Shown in pieces: positions 16,838 through 25,566 of a DNA stretch of 64,000 nucleotides (positions are counted from its first letter, which is position 1; each line of letters opens with the position of its first letter). The notes below the pieces were generated by a model, which was given only the letters and a program-made list of their open reading frames with translations, searched no databases and had not been told where the DNA came from. This stretch comes from Mesorhizobium sp. ZC-5 (GTDB lineage: Bacteria; Pseudomonadota; Alphaproteobacteria; Rhizobiales; Rhizobiaceae): positions 62,001 to 126,000 of the forward strand of contig NZ_JAOWPT010000010.1 of assembly GCF_025753855.1 (NCBI RefSeq). Direction: 5' to 3'. The translations under genes and the position numbers were made by a program.

Positions 16838-17929
16838 CTAAGCGGAGTACCGCCGAACAATCGTGTCGGTGGCCGGCATCGCCTCGCCGTAGGGTTCCGC
16901 CCTATGCGCGTCATGACGCGCAATTGCACGGCGAACCAGCGGCGCGACGGTGTGACCGAACGCGGCGAGCTCGTCCGCCGTTTCGAAACCGTGCAGATGA
17001 AAATCCGACACCCCGATGTCGGCATAGTCAAGAACCGCCAGTGCGACCTGTTCGGCGGAACCGGCCACCGTTGTGGCCGATTTGCTCGGGGCGTCCGGAT
17101 CGCGTGCCAGATTGTCTGCAGCCAGCCGGCGAAGCCGCTCATCGTCGGTCCATCCCGAGAAACGGTCGGCCACGAGGAAGGTCCTGCGTTTTATCCCGTT
17201 TCCTGCCTTGTTGGCGGTACGGCCCAGCTTCTCCCATGCCTCTTCCCGCGTTGCCGCGACCACCGGACGCACCGGATAGGAAAAGCGGATGGCATCGGCG
17301 CGGCGATGACATGCAGCCGCGGCACGGACCCGCGCGATCGTCTGACGCGTCTCGTCGACGGTCGCCGCCGGTAGCGCGAAGATGTCGGCATGGCGGGCAG
17401 CCACCTTGATCGCCGTGCCGGAAAGGCCGGAGAGCGAAAGTGGTATATGGCTGCGCTGGAACGGCTTGGCCGCGCTGAAAGCGCCGGTAATGCTGTAATG
17501 GCTACCTTCGTGATCGATGGGCTTTTCGTTGGCCCAGAGCCGCTTCAGGAGCACCAGATACTCGTCGACCCGGGCAAGACCTTCTTCATGCCCCTCGATG
17601 CCATCTGTCTTGTCGGATTCGAACTGGACCCTCACCCGTCCGCCGCTCAACTGATCCAGGGTGGCGAGATGCTGCGCGGCGATCGTCGGAGCCACGGCAC
17701 CTATGCGATGGTTCAGGAAAACGCCAAGGCTCGATGTGTTGTGCAGAATGTAGGATGCGAGGGCGGCCACGTCCTGACCGGCGGCAAGGCCGCCAACGGC
17801 CAGTCTGTCGATGCCCGAGACTTCGGCCAGCCTGCCCAGCCGGCGAAGGCCATCACGGTCGACCTGAGCACCGGCTTCATTTGCAGAAAGCGTCAGGTTT
17901 GCGGTGTGTCCGATGAATTCGATCTGCAT
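16838..17929 (-). CDS. LLM-class flavin-dependent monooxygenase, SsuD-like
   Basis: This is a 363-residue luciferase-fold (TIM-barrel) oxidoreductase, probably using FMNH2. It opens with MQIEFIGHTANLTLS and contains HNTSSLGVFLNHRIGAVAPTIAA, the family segment LDQLSGGRVRVQFES and later SLSGLSGTAIKVAARHADIF, features of the SsuD/nitrilotriacetate monooxygenase group. ATG 17929 is preceded by GAGGAG; an open frame runs 58 codons further upstream but has no family sequence. An organosulfonate substrate would suit the nearby sulfate genes but is not shown. The 3' end faces the FAD gene, 39 bases away. Confidence 0.85.
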   Translation of the reverse strand: MQIEFIGHTANLTLSANEAGAQVDRDGLRRLGRLAEVSGIDRLAVGGLAAGQDVAALASYILHNTSSLGVFLNHRIGAVAPTIAAQHLATLDQLSGGRVRVQFESDKTDGIEGHEEGLARVDEYLVLLKRLWANEKPIDHEGSHYSITGAFSAAKPFQRSHIPLSLSGLSGTAIKVAARHADIFALPAATVDETRQTIARVRAAAACHRRADAIRFSYPVRPVVAATREEAWEKLGRTANKAGNGIKRRTFLVADRFSGWTDDERLRRLAADNLARDPDAPSKSATTVAGSAEQVALAVLDYADIGVSDFHLHGFETADELAAFGHTVAPLVRRAIARHDAHRAEPYGEAMPATDTIVRRYSA

Positions 17930-18018
17930 GCAATCTCCTCCATTTGTTACGCCGATACGCAATACGCTTGAAATGCCGTTATTCTCCAGATGGAGCTGTC
18001 GCCGGCAGTGCGACGCGT

Positions 18019-18162
18019 TCAGTGGCCTATGAAGCCGAACACCAATGCGGCTGAAAATCCGACCGCCAGCAGGAAGGTCGCCTTGCAGGCGACGTCCCGC
18101 CACGAGGAGACGCGTGGGCGGGCAGTGACTTGACGATTGCTCGCCTGGGAAAGGAACGTCAT
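18019..18162 (-). CDS. Small single-span membrane protein (47 aa), unknown
   Basis: A 47-residue reading frame starts at ATG 18162 and is preceded by a clear GGAGG ribosome site five bases upstream. The N-terminal half is basic and polar (QASNRQVTARPRVSS) and the C-terminal half is one hydrophobic helix (ATFLLAVGFSAALVFGFIGH). It lies 89 bases upstream of the monooxygenase in the same orientation and may share its transcript. No family was recognised. The strong ribosome site, the single membrane helix and the lack of any other gene here support it as real. Confidence 0.65.
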   Translation of the reverse strand: MTFLSQASNRQVTARPRVSSWRDVACKATFLLAVGFSAALVFGFIGH

Positions 18163-18272
18163 ATGGACCTCCGTATTCCCTTTAATCTACCAATTTACTA
18201 GACTTTGTCGATTTCAAATTTCGACAATTTCGCGGCAAACCGTTCCACCCCGACCGCCTCAAAATAGAAATC

Positions 18273-18308
18273 GAATCCCCTCGCACAAACATTGCGCGAG
18301 GCGGATTC
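18273..18308 (-). terminator. Terminator hairpin after the EamA gene
   Basis: Read on the minus strand, GAATCC-G-CCTCGCGCA pairs with TGTGCGAGG-GGATTC around an ATGTT loop, giving 15 pairs with one bulge and one G-T. A T-rich run (GATTTCTATTTT) follows. It lies 19 bases beyond the stop of the EamA gene. Confidence 0.75.
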
Positions 18309-18326
18309 AAAAAATCGGCGAAAAAA

Positions 18327-19220
18327 TCAGCGTTTCAGATTGACCACGATGACGCCGCCCAGCGCCAATGCACCACCCAGGATGCCGACCATTCCAGGGA
18401 CCTCGCCCAGCCAGAGGAAACCCATCGCCGTGGCGACCGGGGGCACGCAATACATGAAGTTCGAGGCGCGGGAAGCGGGCAGGCGCGAAAGCACGACGGC
18501 CCAGGTGCCATAGGCAACGAGGCTCGGCACGATGCCGAGATAGACTGCAGCAAACAGCGCCTCGCTATTGGCAGCCGCCACCTGGTCGAGCCCGCTGAGC
18601 AGGACAGGCGACAGGAAAACCGCTCCGATAACCATGTTCCATGCTGAAACCGTGAGCGCCTTGTGGCGCTTGAACAGCGGTTTCTGCACGATCGTCGAAA
18701 AGCTGTTGCAGAACGCAGCGCCAAGAATGAGCAGGGCGCCGTGGTCGACCCGCAATCCATCGCCTTCACCCAGCGCGATAAGCCCTATCCCGGCGAAGGA
18801 GACGAAGGTGCCGATCCATGCAAGCAACGGAAAACGCTCGCCGAGCAGCATCATGGCAAGTGCCGCCGTGATGATCGGATTGACGTTGATGATGAAACTG
18901 GCGGCGCCTGCCGAAACGGTCAGTTCGCCGAAGTTCAGGAGAACCGTGTAGAAACCGACGAAGACGATGCCTCCGAACGCGAAGCGCCAGATTTCGTTGA
19001 GCGCCGGCAGCGCCGGGCGCATCGCAAGAAGAAAGAGAGCGGCAGGCACGGCGGCAATGGCGAAGCGGACCGCACCGAGTTCGGCCGGCCCGAATGCCGT
19101 CAGTCCCGCCCGGATTGCCGGAAATGCCGACGCCCACGCCACCACCGTCACTACGATGGCGATGGTGGTTGTCATATCGAACGATCGCGCGGTCGGAGTT
19201 GCCAGGGCATTTACGGTCAT
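18327..19220 (-). CDS. EamA/DMT family transporter
   Basis: This 297-residue inner-membrane protein has ten predicted spans arranged as two EamA repeats, the first beginning at TIAIVVTVVAWASAFPAIRAG and the second near GALLILGAAFCNSFSTIVQ. Typical repeat features are FIINVNPIITAALAMMLLGE and YCVPPVATAMGFLWLGE. Members export amino acids or metabolites, and the substrate here is unknown. ATG 19220 is the best start; ATG 19175 is an alternative. It is divergent from a LysR regulator with a palindrome between them, so it is probably that regulator's target. Confidence 0.88.
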   Translation of the reverse strand: MTVNALATPTARSFDMTTTIAIVVTVVAWASAFPAIRAGLTAFGPAELGAVRFAIAAVPAALFLLAMRPALPALNEIWRFAFGGIVFVGFYTVLLNFGELTVSAGAASFIINVNPIITAALAMMLLGERFPLLAWIGTFVSFAGIGLIALGEGDGLRVDHGALLILGAAFCNSFSTIVQKPLFKRHKALTVSAWNMVIGAVFLSPVLLSGLDQVAAANSEALFAAVYLGIVPSLVAYGTWAVVLSRLPASRASNFMYCVPPVATAMGFLWLGEVPGMVGILGGALALGGVIVVNLKR

Positions 19221-19275
19221 GAAAAACTGATCCTTGAGTTTGTGTTGGCAGGAGTAGGCTCTTGCCCGAGCTGAT

Positions 19276-19300
19276 TGACAATCGAATAATTCGATGGTCA
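19276..19300. promoter_or_regulatory. Palindromic operator candidate between the EamA and LysR genes
   Basis: The 15-base core ATCGAATAATTCGAT (19281-19295) is a perfect palindrome about its central base. It is flanked by TGAC (19276-19279) and GTCA (19297-19300), extending the symmetry to 25 bases with one mismatch. It contains the T-N11-A arrangement of LysR sites and sits just before the LysR start at 19310. Confidence 0.65.
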
Positions 19301-19309
19301 GCTGTGAGC

Positions 19310-20233
19310 ATGGATCACAGCTTGGCACCCGTTCTCCCACTCGAAACATTGCGTGCCTTCGAGGCCGCCGCCCGTACCGGAAGCTTTTCTTCCGCCGCCG
19401 AAAAGCTGAATGTGACGCATGGCGCGGTCAGCCGACAGATTGCCAAGCTTGAGAGTTGGCTGGGGCTGCGGCTGTTCGAACGCGGCGCGCGCGGCGTCGT
19501 GCTGACCAGCGAAGGACAAAGGCTGTTTCTTCGCACCAGCGAAGCGTTTGCGCTGATCGCCGACACTTCGGACCGCTGGAGCGAACCGCGCGGCGCTGCC
19601 GTGGTGCGTGTCAGTTCGATCCCGTCTGTGTCAGGCCTCTGGCTGATCCCCAGGCTGTCGCGCTTCGAGGCAGGCTCTCCGCCACTTCGGATCGTCCTGC
19701 ATGTCGACCACCGCCAGACCGACCTCGGCGACGAGGGTATCGACCTGGCGATCCGCTGCGGTCGCGGCGCCGTCCACGGCCGCATCTCCTTGAAACTTTT
19801 CGAGGAATGGTGCTTTCCGATCGCCACGCCGGAGCTTTCTGAAAGGGTCGGCGACGGCGCGCCCGCGCGGTTGCTGGACTTCCCCTTGATCCACGATTCA
19901 GATGCGTCGGGGTGGCGGGCGTGGTTCGGTGCTCGGCAGATCGATTACCGGCCGAGGCCGCAGGACCGGCGGTTCGAGGACTACAATCTGGTGCTCGACG
20001 CCGCCGCGCACGGCCTGGGCATAGCCTTGGCCAGGCCGCCACTGACAGAGGAATTGCTGATGTCTGGCCGACTGGTCAGCGTCGATGCAAATACCGTATT
20101 GAATCCAGTGTCCTACTGGCTAGACCGTCCCGTTGGCCAACCGCGGCAGGCAGCGATGGAACTGGCAAGGCGGATCGGTGCGGAGGCAGGCTTAGACCCT
20201 CGCAAGGTGGAAAATTTCCTCTCCGGAGGCTGA
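19310..20233 (+). CDS. LysR family transcriptional regulator, GcvA-like
   Basis: The 307-residue regulator has an N-terminal winged helix (LETLRAFEAAARTGSFSSAA, then LNVTHGAVSRQIAKLESWLG) and a periplasmic-binding-like effector domain beginning about residue 90 (VRVSSIPSVSGLWLIPRLSRF). The family is the GcvA/AmpR type. I start at ATG 19310 because the upstream in-frame codons (from 19262) run through the 25-base palindrome. Expected target: the divergent EamA exporter and itself. Confidence 0.88.
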   Translation: MDHSLAPVLPLETLRAFEAAARTGSFSSAAEKLNVTHGAVSRQIAKLESWLGLRLFERGARGVVLTSEGQRLFLRTSEAFALIADTSDRWSEPRGAAVVRVSSIPSVSGLWLIPRLSRFEAGSPPLRIVLHVDHRQTDLGDEGIDLAIRCGRGAVHGRISLKLFEEWCFPIATPELSERVGDGAPARLLDFPLIHDSDASGWRAWFGARQIDYRPRPQDRRFEDYNLVLDAAAHGLGIALARPPLTEELLMSGRLVSVDANTVLNPVSYWLDRPVGQPRQAAMELARRIGAEAGLDPRKVENFLSGG

Positions 20234-20355
20234 ATGGCCGCCATTTGAAATTGCGAAACCTGTCAATCCAAAGCGTTTTCAGGCCTGTTTCTTCAGAAAC
20301 CCACCGGATTTTGAAGGTTTGGCCGTACGTTTCGCCAGTCTGCCAGCCGTTTTCG

Positions 20356-20964
20356 TCAACAGAGCGAGACTATCTGACGAACCAGATCGGCCTGCCGGCG
20401 GCAGCCAGATTTTGCCAGCACGGTCTTCAGACGCTGGCGGACGGTAGAGAGGGCCGCCTTGCGCCGATCAGCGACATCGGCAAGCGTCTGTCCCTGGGCG
20501 AGCGAGAAGACCAGTTCCGCCTCGGCCGGCGTGAATTTGAGGGCGTCGGAAAAGGCGGCGACCTGCTGCGCGCTCGGCGTCTTGTTGGTCCGGCCAATCT
20601 CCACGAAGATTATCTCCGACGCTATTTCGGCCGCATCCAGCGACCGTCGCAATACCTCACGATAGAGGCCCTGTGGATTATGGATCGTCACCGCGAACCA
20701 ATCCATTTCGCAACTGCCGGCGAGGACGAACACTTCCTCCTCTGTGAGGGAAGTCCGGAGTTTCTCCAGCCCGGTGAAATATTGCTGATTGTGGCGCGGA
20801 TCTGTGAAAATCAGGCGGTTGCCGAAGACGCTTATCGGTGCTCGCGCTTCAAGAAACGCCAGAGCCCGCCAGTTGGCGTAGGCGATCTCGCCATTCCGCG
20901 CGTCGATGGCGAGAGAAGCCTCGCGCCAATCGGGACAAGCCAGCGCCAGAACCTCCCTACCCAT
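20356..20964 (-). CDS. LuxR-type HTH regulator with PAS-like N-terminus
   Basis: This is a 202-residue protein. The first 120 residues resemble a degenerate PAS sensor (SLAIDARNGEIAYANWRALAFLE, FGNRLIF). The last 60 form a GerE/LuxR-like helix-turn-helix: FTPAEAELVFSLAQGQTLADVA followed by STVRQRLKTVLAKSGCRRQADLVR. No receiver domain is present. It is divergent from the SARP-like regulator with 268 bases between starts and may act on the same promoter region and on the YcaO/TfuA genes; that is inference from position. Confidence 0.8.
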   Translation of the reverse strand: MGREVLALACPDWREASLAIDARNGEIAYANWRALAFLEARAPISVFGNRLIFTDPRHNQQYFTGLEKLRTSLTEEEVFVLAGSCEMDWFAVTIHNPQGLYREVLRRSLDAAEIASEIIFVEIGRTNKTPSAQQVAAFSDALKFTPAEAELVFSLAQGQTLADVADRRKAALSTVRQRLKTVLAKSGCRRQADLVRQIVSLC

Positions 20965-21048
20965 TCATACTCCCTGTCTCACCTGCAGCAAACAGCGCAG
21001 CCGAACCGCCGCCTCGCGACGGATTTCCGAGTCAGAGACACGCCAGCC

Positions 21049-21061
21049 AACGTGACACGTT
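21049..21061. promoter_or_regulatory. Palindrome AACGTG-A-CACGTT between divergent regulators
   Basis: A perfect 13-base inverted repeat about one central base, 84 bases upstream of the LuxR-type start and 172 bases before the SARP-like start. GTGAC also recurs just to its right. It is a plausible operator for one of the two divergent regulators; nothing else supports it. Confidence 0.4.
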
Positions 21062-21232
21062 CGTGACTCCGGGCGTTGCCGACGCGCAGTCGGGATTGCG
21101 AAAAATTCAGTTCCGGGGTGATTTTGCCGGATGGCTTTTTTAACCAGCGTGGAGTTACAAAACCGGGTACCGTCGGCGAGTGATTGGCAGACCTTTTTTG
21201 CCCTGGATTCAAATAACAAGAACCGGTCCGAT

Positions 21233-23158
21233 ATGCAGGATGAGCAGGTATTTTCCCTGAAGCTGTTTGGCGCACCCGCGTCAAGCCGGCCTCAGGCCGG
21301 CTTTGCCTTCCCCGCAAAGGGCTATCAACTCATCGCGCTGGCCCTCCTGTCGCCTTCCCGGCGTCTCACGAGACAGAAGGCAGCGTCGCTGCTATGGGAA
21401 AACGCCGGCGAAATCGAAGCATTCGCCAATCTTCGCCAATTGCTGGTGCGCATTCGTCGTGCCTGGCCGCCGGAACGTCCGCTGATCGAGAGTGAGGGTC
21501 CACTGCTGATCGCCGGGCCGGGTGCGGAAGATTCCGATCTCGCGGTGTTTCTCAAAAAGCACCAATCGCAAGCCGTGGAAGAACTGGTCAATGCGATCAA
21601 GATCTTCGACGGCGACCTGCTTGCCGGCGCTAGCGACTCGAATGGCGAGTTCCATTTGTGGTTGCTCGGTGAACGCACCAAGCTCAAGGACCGATTCTTT
21701 TCAACGGTCGCGACTGCCCTGCTTGAACTCACCCGCTACGGACGCGCCAAGGAGGCCGATCTGCGGACGATCGCGGAGCACGCGCTCGCCGCCGAACCGG
21801 AACGTGAACAGACCTATCGCATGCTGATCGAAGCTTATGGCCGCAACGGACTGTTCGAGCCGGCCAAGCGCCTTTACACCAACCTCACCGAACTTTTGAA
21901 GCGGGAGTTCTCCGCAAGCCCCTCACCCGAGACGGCTGCGGTGGCACGGCGCATCTTTGCTTCGGCGCGCGACCATATTGAGACCGCAGTTTCCGCCGAG
22001 CGCAATCCCCGCACACAGCCGCGCGTGGCGTTCCTGCCCCCGGAACTACCGCGGGAGGGAGCCAGCCCGGAGTTGATCCCGGCCCTGGTGCGCGAAGTGG
22101 CCAACGAGTTGTCGCGCTACCGTACCTTCAAGGTGATCGCGCCACATTCGAGCTTCCAGATCGTCCAGCCGGACAGCGCCCCGGATTTCAACCAGGTAGG
22201 CGCGCAATATGCCGTCAGCGCGATGCTGATCCCATATTCAAAGGTGCTCTCCTGCCGCCTGGCCAGAACCGACACGGGCGAAATCATCTGGGCCGGCGAA
22301 TTCCCGGCTGACGACCAGAAGCTGGCGCATGCTTTCCGCCTGCTTTCTCACCAGACGGCGGCATCGATGGCACATGCGATCGAGCGCGATCGGCTGGACG
22401 ACAACCATCGACAGCACGACGGCGCCGCCTATCTGCGTTATCTCGAGGGCCAAATCAGCCTGCAGAACTGCGATCTGCCCCGCCTCAGACGCGCGCGCTC
22501 GTCATTTCGCGAAGCTGCCGCCACCGATCCCGATTTTTCGGCAACGCGCGCGAAAATCGCCCAGACCTTCCAACTCGAATGGCTGATGCTTGGCGGCAAC
22601 GACCCCGATCTTCTGCTGAAGGCGCGCGCCGAGGCACGGGCCGCCGTCTCGCTCGATCCCGGCGCCGGCGCCGGCCATTGGATGGACGGTGTGGTCGCGC
22701 TTTACCAGCGCGACTTCGACAGTTCGGCGGAGAGCTTCGCGGTCGCCGAGACACTCAACCCCCACGCACCCGATTTCCTCGTGCAATACGCCGACGCGCT
22801 TTATCTGATGGGCGAAGTCGATGCCGGGTGGGAGCGCTTCGAGAGCGCGGTGGAACTCAATCCGCTGGCACCCGATCACTATTGGTGGGTCGGCGCCAGC
22901 ATCCTCTTCAACAAGCGCGACTTCAGCGGCGTCATCGAAATGTGCGGACGTATGAAGTCGGACGAACCGGTGATGCGCGTGCTGGCCGCCACGCACGCTC
23001 TTGCCGGGAATCTGGAAACTGCGCGGCTCTATGGCAAGCGATTGATGGAAAACTATCCGGGAACCACCGCTGCGGCTTTGGCATCGGTACCGCCATACAA
23101 GCACGAAGCGGGTAGGCAAATGCTTCTGGAAGGTCTCCGATTGGCGGGGATCAAGTAG
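21233..23158 (+). CDS. SARP/BTAD-like transcriptional activator with TolB-like and TPR regions
   Basis: This is a 641-residue regulator. Residues about 5-90 look like the winged-helix DNA-binding part (SLKLFGAPA, then RRLTRQKAASLLWENAGE with LRQLLVRIRRA). About 100-250 is a bacterial transcriptional activation (BTAD) helical region with AEHALAAEPEREQTYRMLIE. About 275-390 resembles the TolB-like part found after adenylate-cyclase-type regulators (LVREVANELSRYRTFKVIAP). The rest is helical, TPR-like (FAVAETLNPHAPDFLVQYAD). ATG 21233 is chosen over an in-frame start at 21131, whose extra residues look non-coding. It stands 13 bases before the next gene, so it probably leads and activates the YcaO/TfuA operon. 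Confidence 0.85.
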   Translation: MQDEQVFSLKLFGAPASSRPQAGFAFPAKGYQLIALALLSPSRRLTRQKAASLLWENAGEIEAFANLRQLLVRIRRAWPPERPLIESEGPLLIAGPGAEDSDLAVFLKKHQSQAVEELVNAIKIFDGDLLAGASDSNGEFHLWLLGERTKLKDRFFSTVATALLELTRYGRAKEADLRTIAEHALAAEPEREQTYRMLIEAYGRNGLFEPAKRLYTNLTELLKREFSASPSPETAAVARRIFASARDHIETAVSAERNPRTQPRVAFLPPELPREGASPELIPALVREVANELSRYRTFKVIAPHSSFQIVQPDSAPDFNQVGAQYAVSAMLIPYSKVLSCRLARTDTGEIIWAGEFPADDQKLAHAFRLLSHQTAASMAHAIERDRLDDNHRQHDGAAYLRYLEGQISLQNCDLPRLRRARSSFREAAATDPDFSATRAKIAQTFQLEWLMLGGNDPDLLLKARAEARAAVSLDPGAGAGHWMDGVVALYQRDFDSSAESFAVAETLNPHAPDFLVQYADALYLMGEVDAGWERFESAVELNPLAPDHYWWVGASILFNKRDFSGVIEMCGRMKSDEPVMRVLAATHALAGNLETARLYGKRLMENYPGTTAAALASVPPYKHEAGRQMLLEGLRLAGIK

Positions 23159-23171
23159 CGAGGGGAATCCC

Positions 23172-23582
23172 ATGAGCGACGCAAAAATGTTCGTCATCGG
23201 AGACAGCGAAAGCGGGCTGTATCTGATCAAGACCAAACCGGTAAAGATCGTACGCATCACCAAGGATGCGATCGAGCAATACGCACAGAAAAAGGGGATG
23301 TCATACGAGGCGGTGTTCGGGCTGCTCGCGGCTCGCACCCGAAGGATGGTCAATCTGGGTCAAAATAATCCGCCACCACTGCCGGACGACCCAGCTTTCT
23401 TCGACACGCTCGGCTTGGCGGTCGCCGGCGGAACCACCCTTTCCGAAGCGGAATTCTGCTTCGTCGCCGACGTCGACAACGCGCTCTACCAAGCGACGCG
23501 CGACAAGGTCGACCCGATCAAAGGGGCGTTGACCAAGCTCAATACCGGGCCCTCGGGATATGAGGATGCCGATTTCGACTGA
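23172..23582 (+). CDS. 136-residue protein of unknown function; candidate RiPP substrate or partner
   Basis: I recognise no family. The protein begins MSDAKMFVIGDSESGLYLIK and appears mixed alpha/beta in the first 60 residues, with a helix AIEQYAQKKGMSYEAVFGLLA. The middle is Pro-rich (NNPPPLPDDPAFF). The C-terminal part ends in an acidic GYEDADFD. There is one cysteine (EFCF) and several arginines. It lies 13 bases after the SARP-like gene and overlaps the ycaO start, so it is firmly in the operon. It could be a large precursor peptide for the YcaO/TfuA enzymes, or a recognition or immunity factor. It is longer than most precursors. Confidence 0.75.
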   Translation: MSDAKMFVIGDSESGLYLIKTKPVKIVRITKDAIEQYAQKKGMSYEAVFGLLAARTRRMVNLGQNNPPPLPDDPAFFDTLGLAVAGGTTLSEAEFCFVADVDNALYQATRDKVDPIKGALTKLNTGPSGYEDADFD

Positions 23583-24816
23583 GCTGACAGAAACGAACAT
23601 TTTGCCAGGACGCGGCAAGCCGCGTCCTGTTTTGCATGATTGGAACCCGACATTGCTGGCTGACACGGTCGCTCGATGTCTGGCGCCCGATTTTCTGAAA
23701 CGGCTCGGCATCACGCGGGTCGGCGACTTGACCGGGCTGGACACGATCGGCCTGCCGGTATGGTTTGCCGTCCAGCCCAATTCCCGCACGCTCGCAGTGA
23801 ACCAGGGCAAGGGCCTGACCCACGACCAGGCGCGCATCTCAGCGGTAATGGAGGCGGCAGAATCGGCGATCGCCGAGCGACCTGAACGGTTGGTGGACCG
23901 CTATTGCTCGCTCAACGAGCTGATCGACGCCGGCGAGCAAGCGGTTCCACTTGGCCGCATGAGCGGTTGCATCTTCGATGCCTTCGACCCGGAGCGAGAG
24001 CGGGCCTGGGTGCCCGGCAGATCGTGGAAGACCGGCGAGCGCGTCTTTGCGCCCTACGAACTGATCGGGCTCGACATGAGAGTCGACGCGCCATGGGATC
24101 GCGACGCATTTCGTATCTCGTCGATCGGATTGGGCGCATCGACCAAATTCGAGCCTGCGGCATTGCATGGACTGCTGGAGGTGGTCGAGAACGACGGGAT
24201 CGCTCCGCTCGAAGCCTTTGACACGCTGGACGGCTTCGCGCGGCCGCTGAAATATCGTGCCGGGGTCCACGCGGGTCTCGATGAGGCGGTTGCCAAATGC
24301 GCCGCCGCGGGTTTCCAGCCGCTTTTCTTCGACCTGACCGGCAATGTGCAACTACCCGTCGCCGGCTGCTTTGTTCCGCGCGACGTGACCGGCAAAGCAG
24401 GACCTGGAACCCGCTATTCCGCCGGCTTCGCCTGCCGCTTCGACGCGTACGAGGCCGCACTTTCCGCATTGCTGGAGGCGGTTCAATCGCGGCTGACTCA
24501 CATTTCCGGAGCACGCGACGATATCGATCCGCCCGATTACGTGCCGTTTGCCCGGACCATACCGGCTCCACCGGCCGGTGTGCCGTCCATTGGTGAATTC
24601 GCGGCTCTATTCGAGACACAACGAGGCCCCACATTCGACACCGCCGCCAGGCTTGTCTGCCAATCCGGCGCAGAAGACATTTTTATCTTTCCGCTTTCCG
24701 GCGACAGCGAAGGCGTGCATGTCGTCAAAGTGCTGGTACCCGGCCTGATGGCGGTATTCGACGATGGCCTCGTGACCGCCGACGCCGGCATGATCGCCCG
24801 GCTGCTCGAGGATTAG
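23566..24816 (+). CDS. YcaO-domain cyclodehydratase/thioamidase
   Basis: YcaO enzymes activate peptide backbone amides with ATP to make azolines or, with TfuA, thioamides. The 416-residue protein has YcaO motifs in order: SAVMEAAESAIAER near residue 100, LHGLLEVVENDG near 200, and the ALSALLEAVQSRLT with GARDD region near 305, which is characteristic of TfuA-linked YcaO proteins. No E1-like or PqqD-type domain is fused. ATG 23566 overlaps the end of the 136-residue gene; ATG 23560 is equally possible. TfuA follows three bases after its stop. Confidence 0.92.
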   Translation: MPISTELTETNILPGRGKPRPVLHDWNPTLLADTVARCLAPDFLKRLGITRVGDLTGLDTIGLPVWFAVQPNSRTLAVNQGKGLTHDQARISAVMEAAESAIAERPERLVDRYCSLNELIDAGEQAVPLGRMSGCIFDAFDPERERAWVPGRSWKTGERVFAPYELIGLDMRVDAPWDRDAFRISSIGLGASTKFEPAALHGLLEVVENDGIAPLEAFDTLDGFARPLKYRAGVHAGLDEAVAKCAAAGFQPLFFDLTGNVQLPVAGCFVPRDVTGKAGPGTRYSAGFACRFDAYEAALSALLEAVQSRLTHISGARDDIDPPDYVPFARTIPAPPAGVPSIGEFAALFETQRGPTFDTAARLVCQSGAEDIFIFPLSGDSEGVHVVKVLVPGLMAVFDDGLVTADAGMIARLLED

Positions 24817-24819
24817 GCG

Positions 24820-25566
24820 ATGGCAAAAATCGTCTTTGCCGGCCCTAGCATATACGGAGTTGCCGCTGCCGAATTTTCCGGGCTGGATGTGCGACCGCCG
24901 GCCATCCGCGGCGACCTGCTCGCTGCGGCGTTCGAGAAACCGGAGCACATCGCGCTAATCGACGGATTCTTCGAAAACGCGCCTTCTGTCTGGCACAAGG
25001 AGATCCTGTACGCGCTTTCGCAAGGGATTGTCGTTTCCGGCGCGTCCAGCATGGGCGCGCTGCGGGCGGCGGAATGCGCCTCCTTTGGCATGGTCGGGGT
25101 GGGGAAAATCTTCGACGACTACCAAAGCGGACGGCGCAGCGCCGACGCCGATGTCGCGGTGACCCACGCACCGGCCGAACTGGGGTTCCGGCCGCTTACC
25201 GAGGCGCTTGTCGATGTCGAGGCGACGATCCGGGCGCTTCGGATCAATGGGCGGATCTCGGAAGCTGAAAGCAAGGAATTCGGGAGGGTCGCCGCGGAGC
25301 TGCATTTCAGCCGGCGAAGCTGGCCAACCATCCTGAATGCCGCAGAACTGCCGGAGATGCGGCGCGATGAGCTCAGGCATTTGCTCAAGAACGCGCGGCG
25401 CTCGCAAAAACAGGACGATGCGCGGGCATTGCTATCGGCACTGCGGCAGGGGGCGATCATCCGACCGGCCCATGCGATTGCCGCCTCTCAACTGGCACGC
25501 ACGCCATTCCTGGAAAATCTCAAGGACGAGATCCGCGCGCGGCCCGCGAGAGCACAGAACCGATGA
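24820..25566 (+). CDS. TfuA-like protein, YcaO partner
   Basis: TfuA proteins, first named from Rhizobium trifolitoxin loci, pair with YcaO and help install backbone thioamides, probably by supplying sulfur or stimulating YcaO. The 248-residue protein carries the family opening IVFAGPSIYG and the strongly conserved middle ALIDGFFENAPSVWHKEIL followed by GASSMGALRAAECASFGMVG near residues 70-95. The C-terminal half is helical and basic. The stop overlaps the start of the pentein gene as ATGA. I do not assign a tfx gene name because the rest of the trifolitoxin cluster is absent. Confidence 0.93.
   Translation: MAKIVFAGPSIYGVAAAEFSGLDVRPPAIRGDLLAAAFEKPEHIALIDGFFENAPSVWHKEILYALSQGIVVSGASSMGALRAAECASFGMVGVGKIFDDYQSGRRSADADVAVTHAPAELGFRPLTEALVDVEATIRALRINGRISEAESKEFGRVAAELHFSRRSWPTILNAAELPEMRRDELRHLLKNARRSQKQDDARALLSALRQGAIIRPAHAIAASQLARTPFLENLKDEIRARPARAQNR

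Noticed and set aside
21131-23582. Trifolitoxin gene cluster proper
   Set aside because: TfuA and YcaO alone do not make a tfx cluster; no small Cys-containing TfxA-like precursor or other tfx genes were seen.
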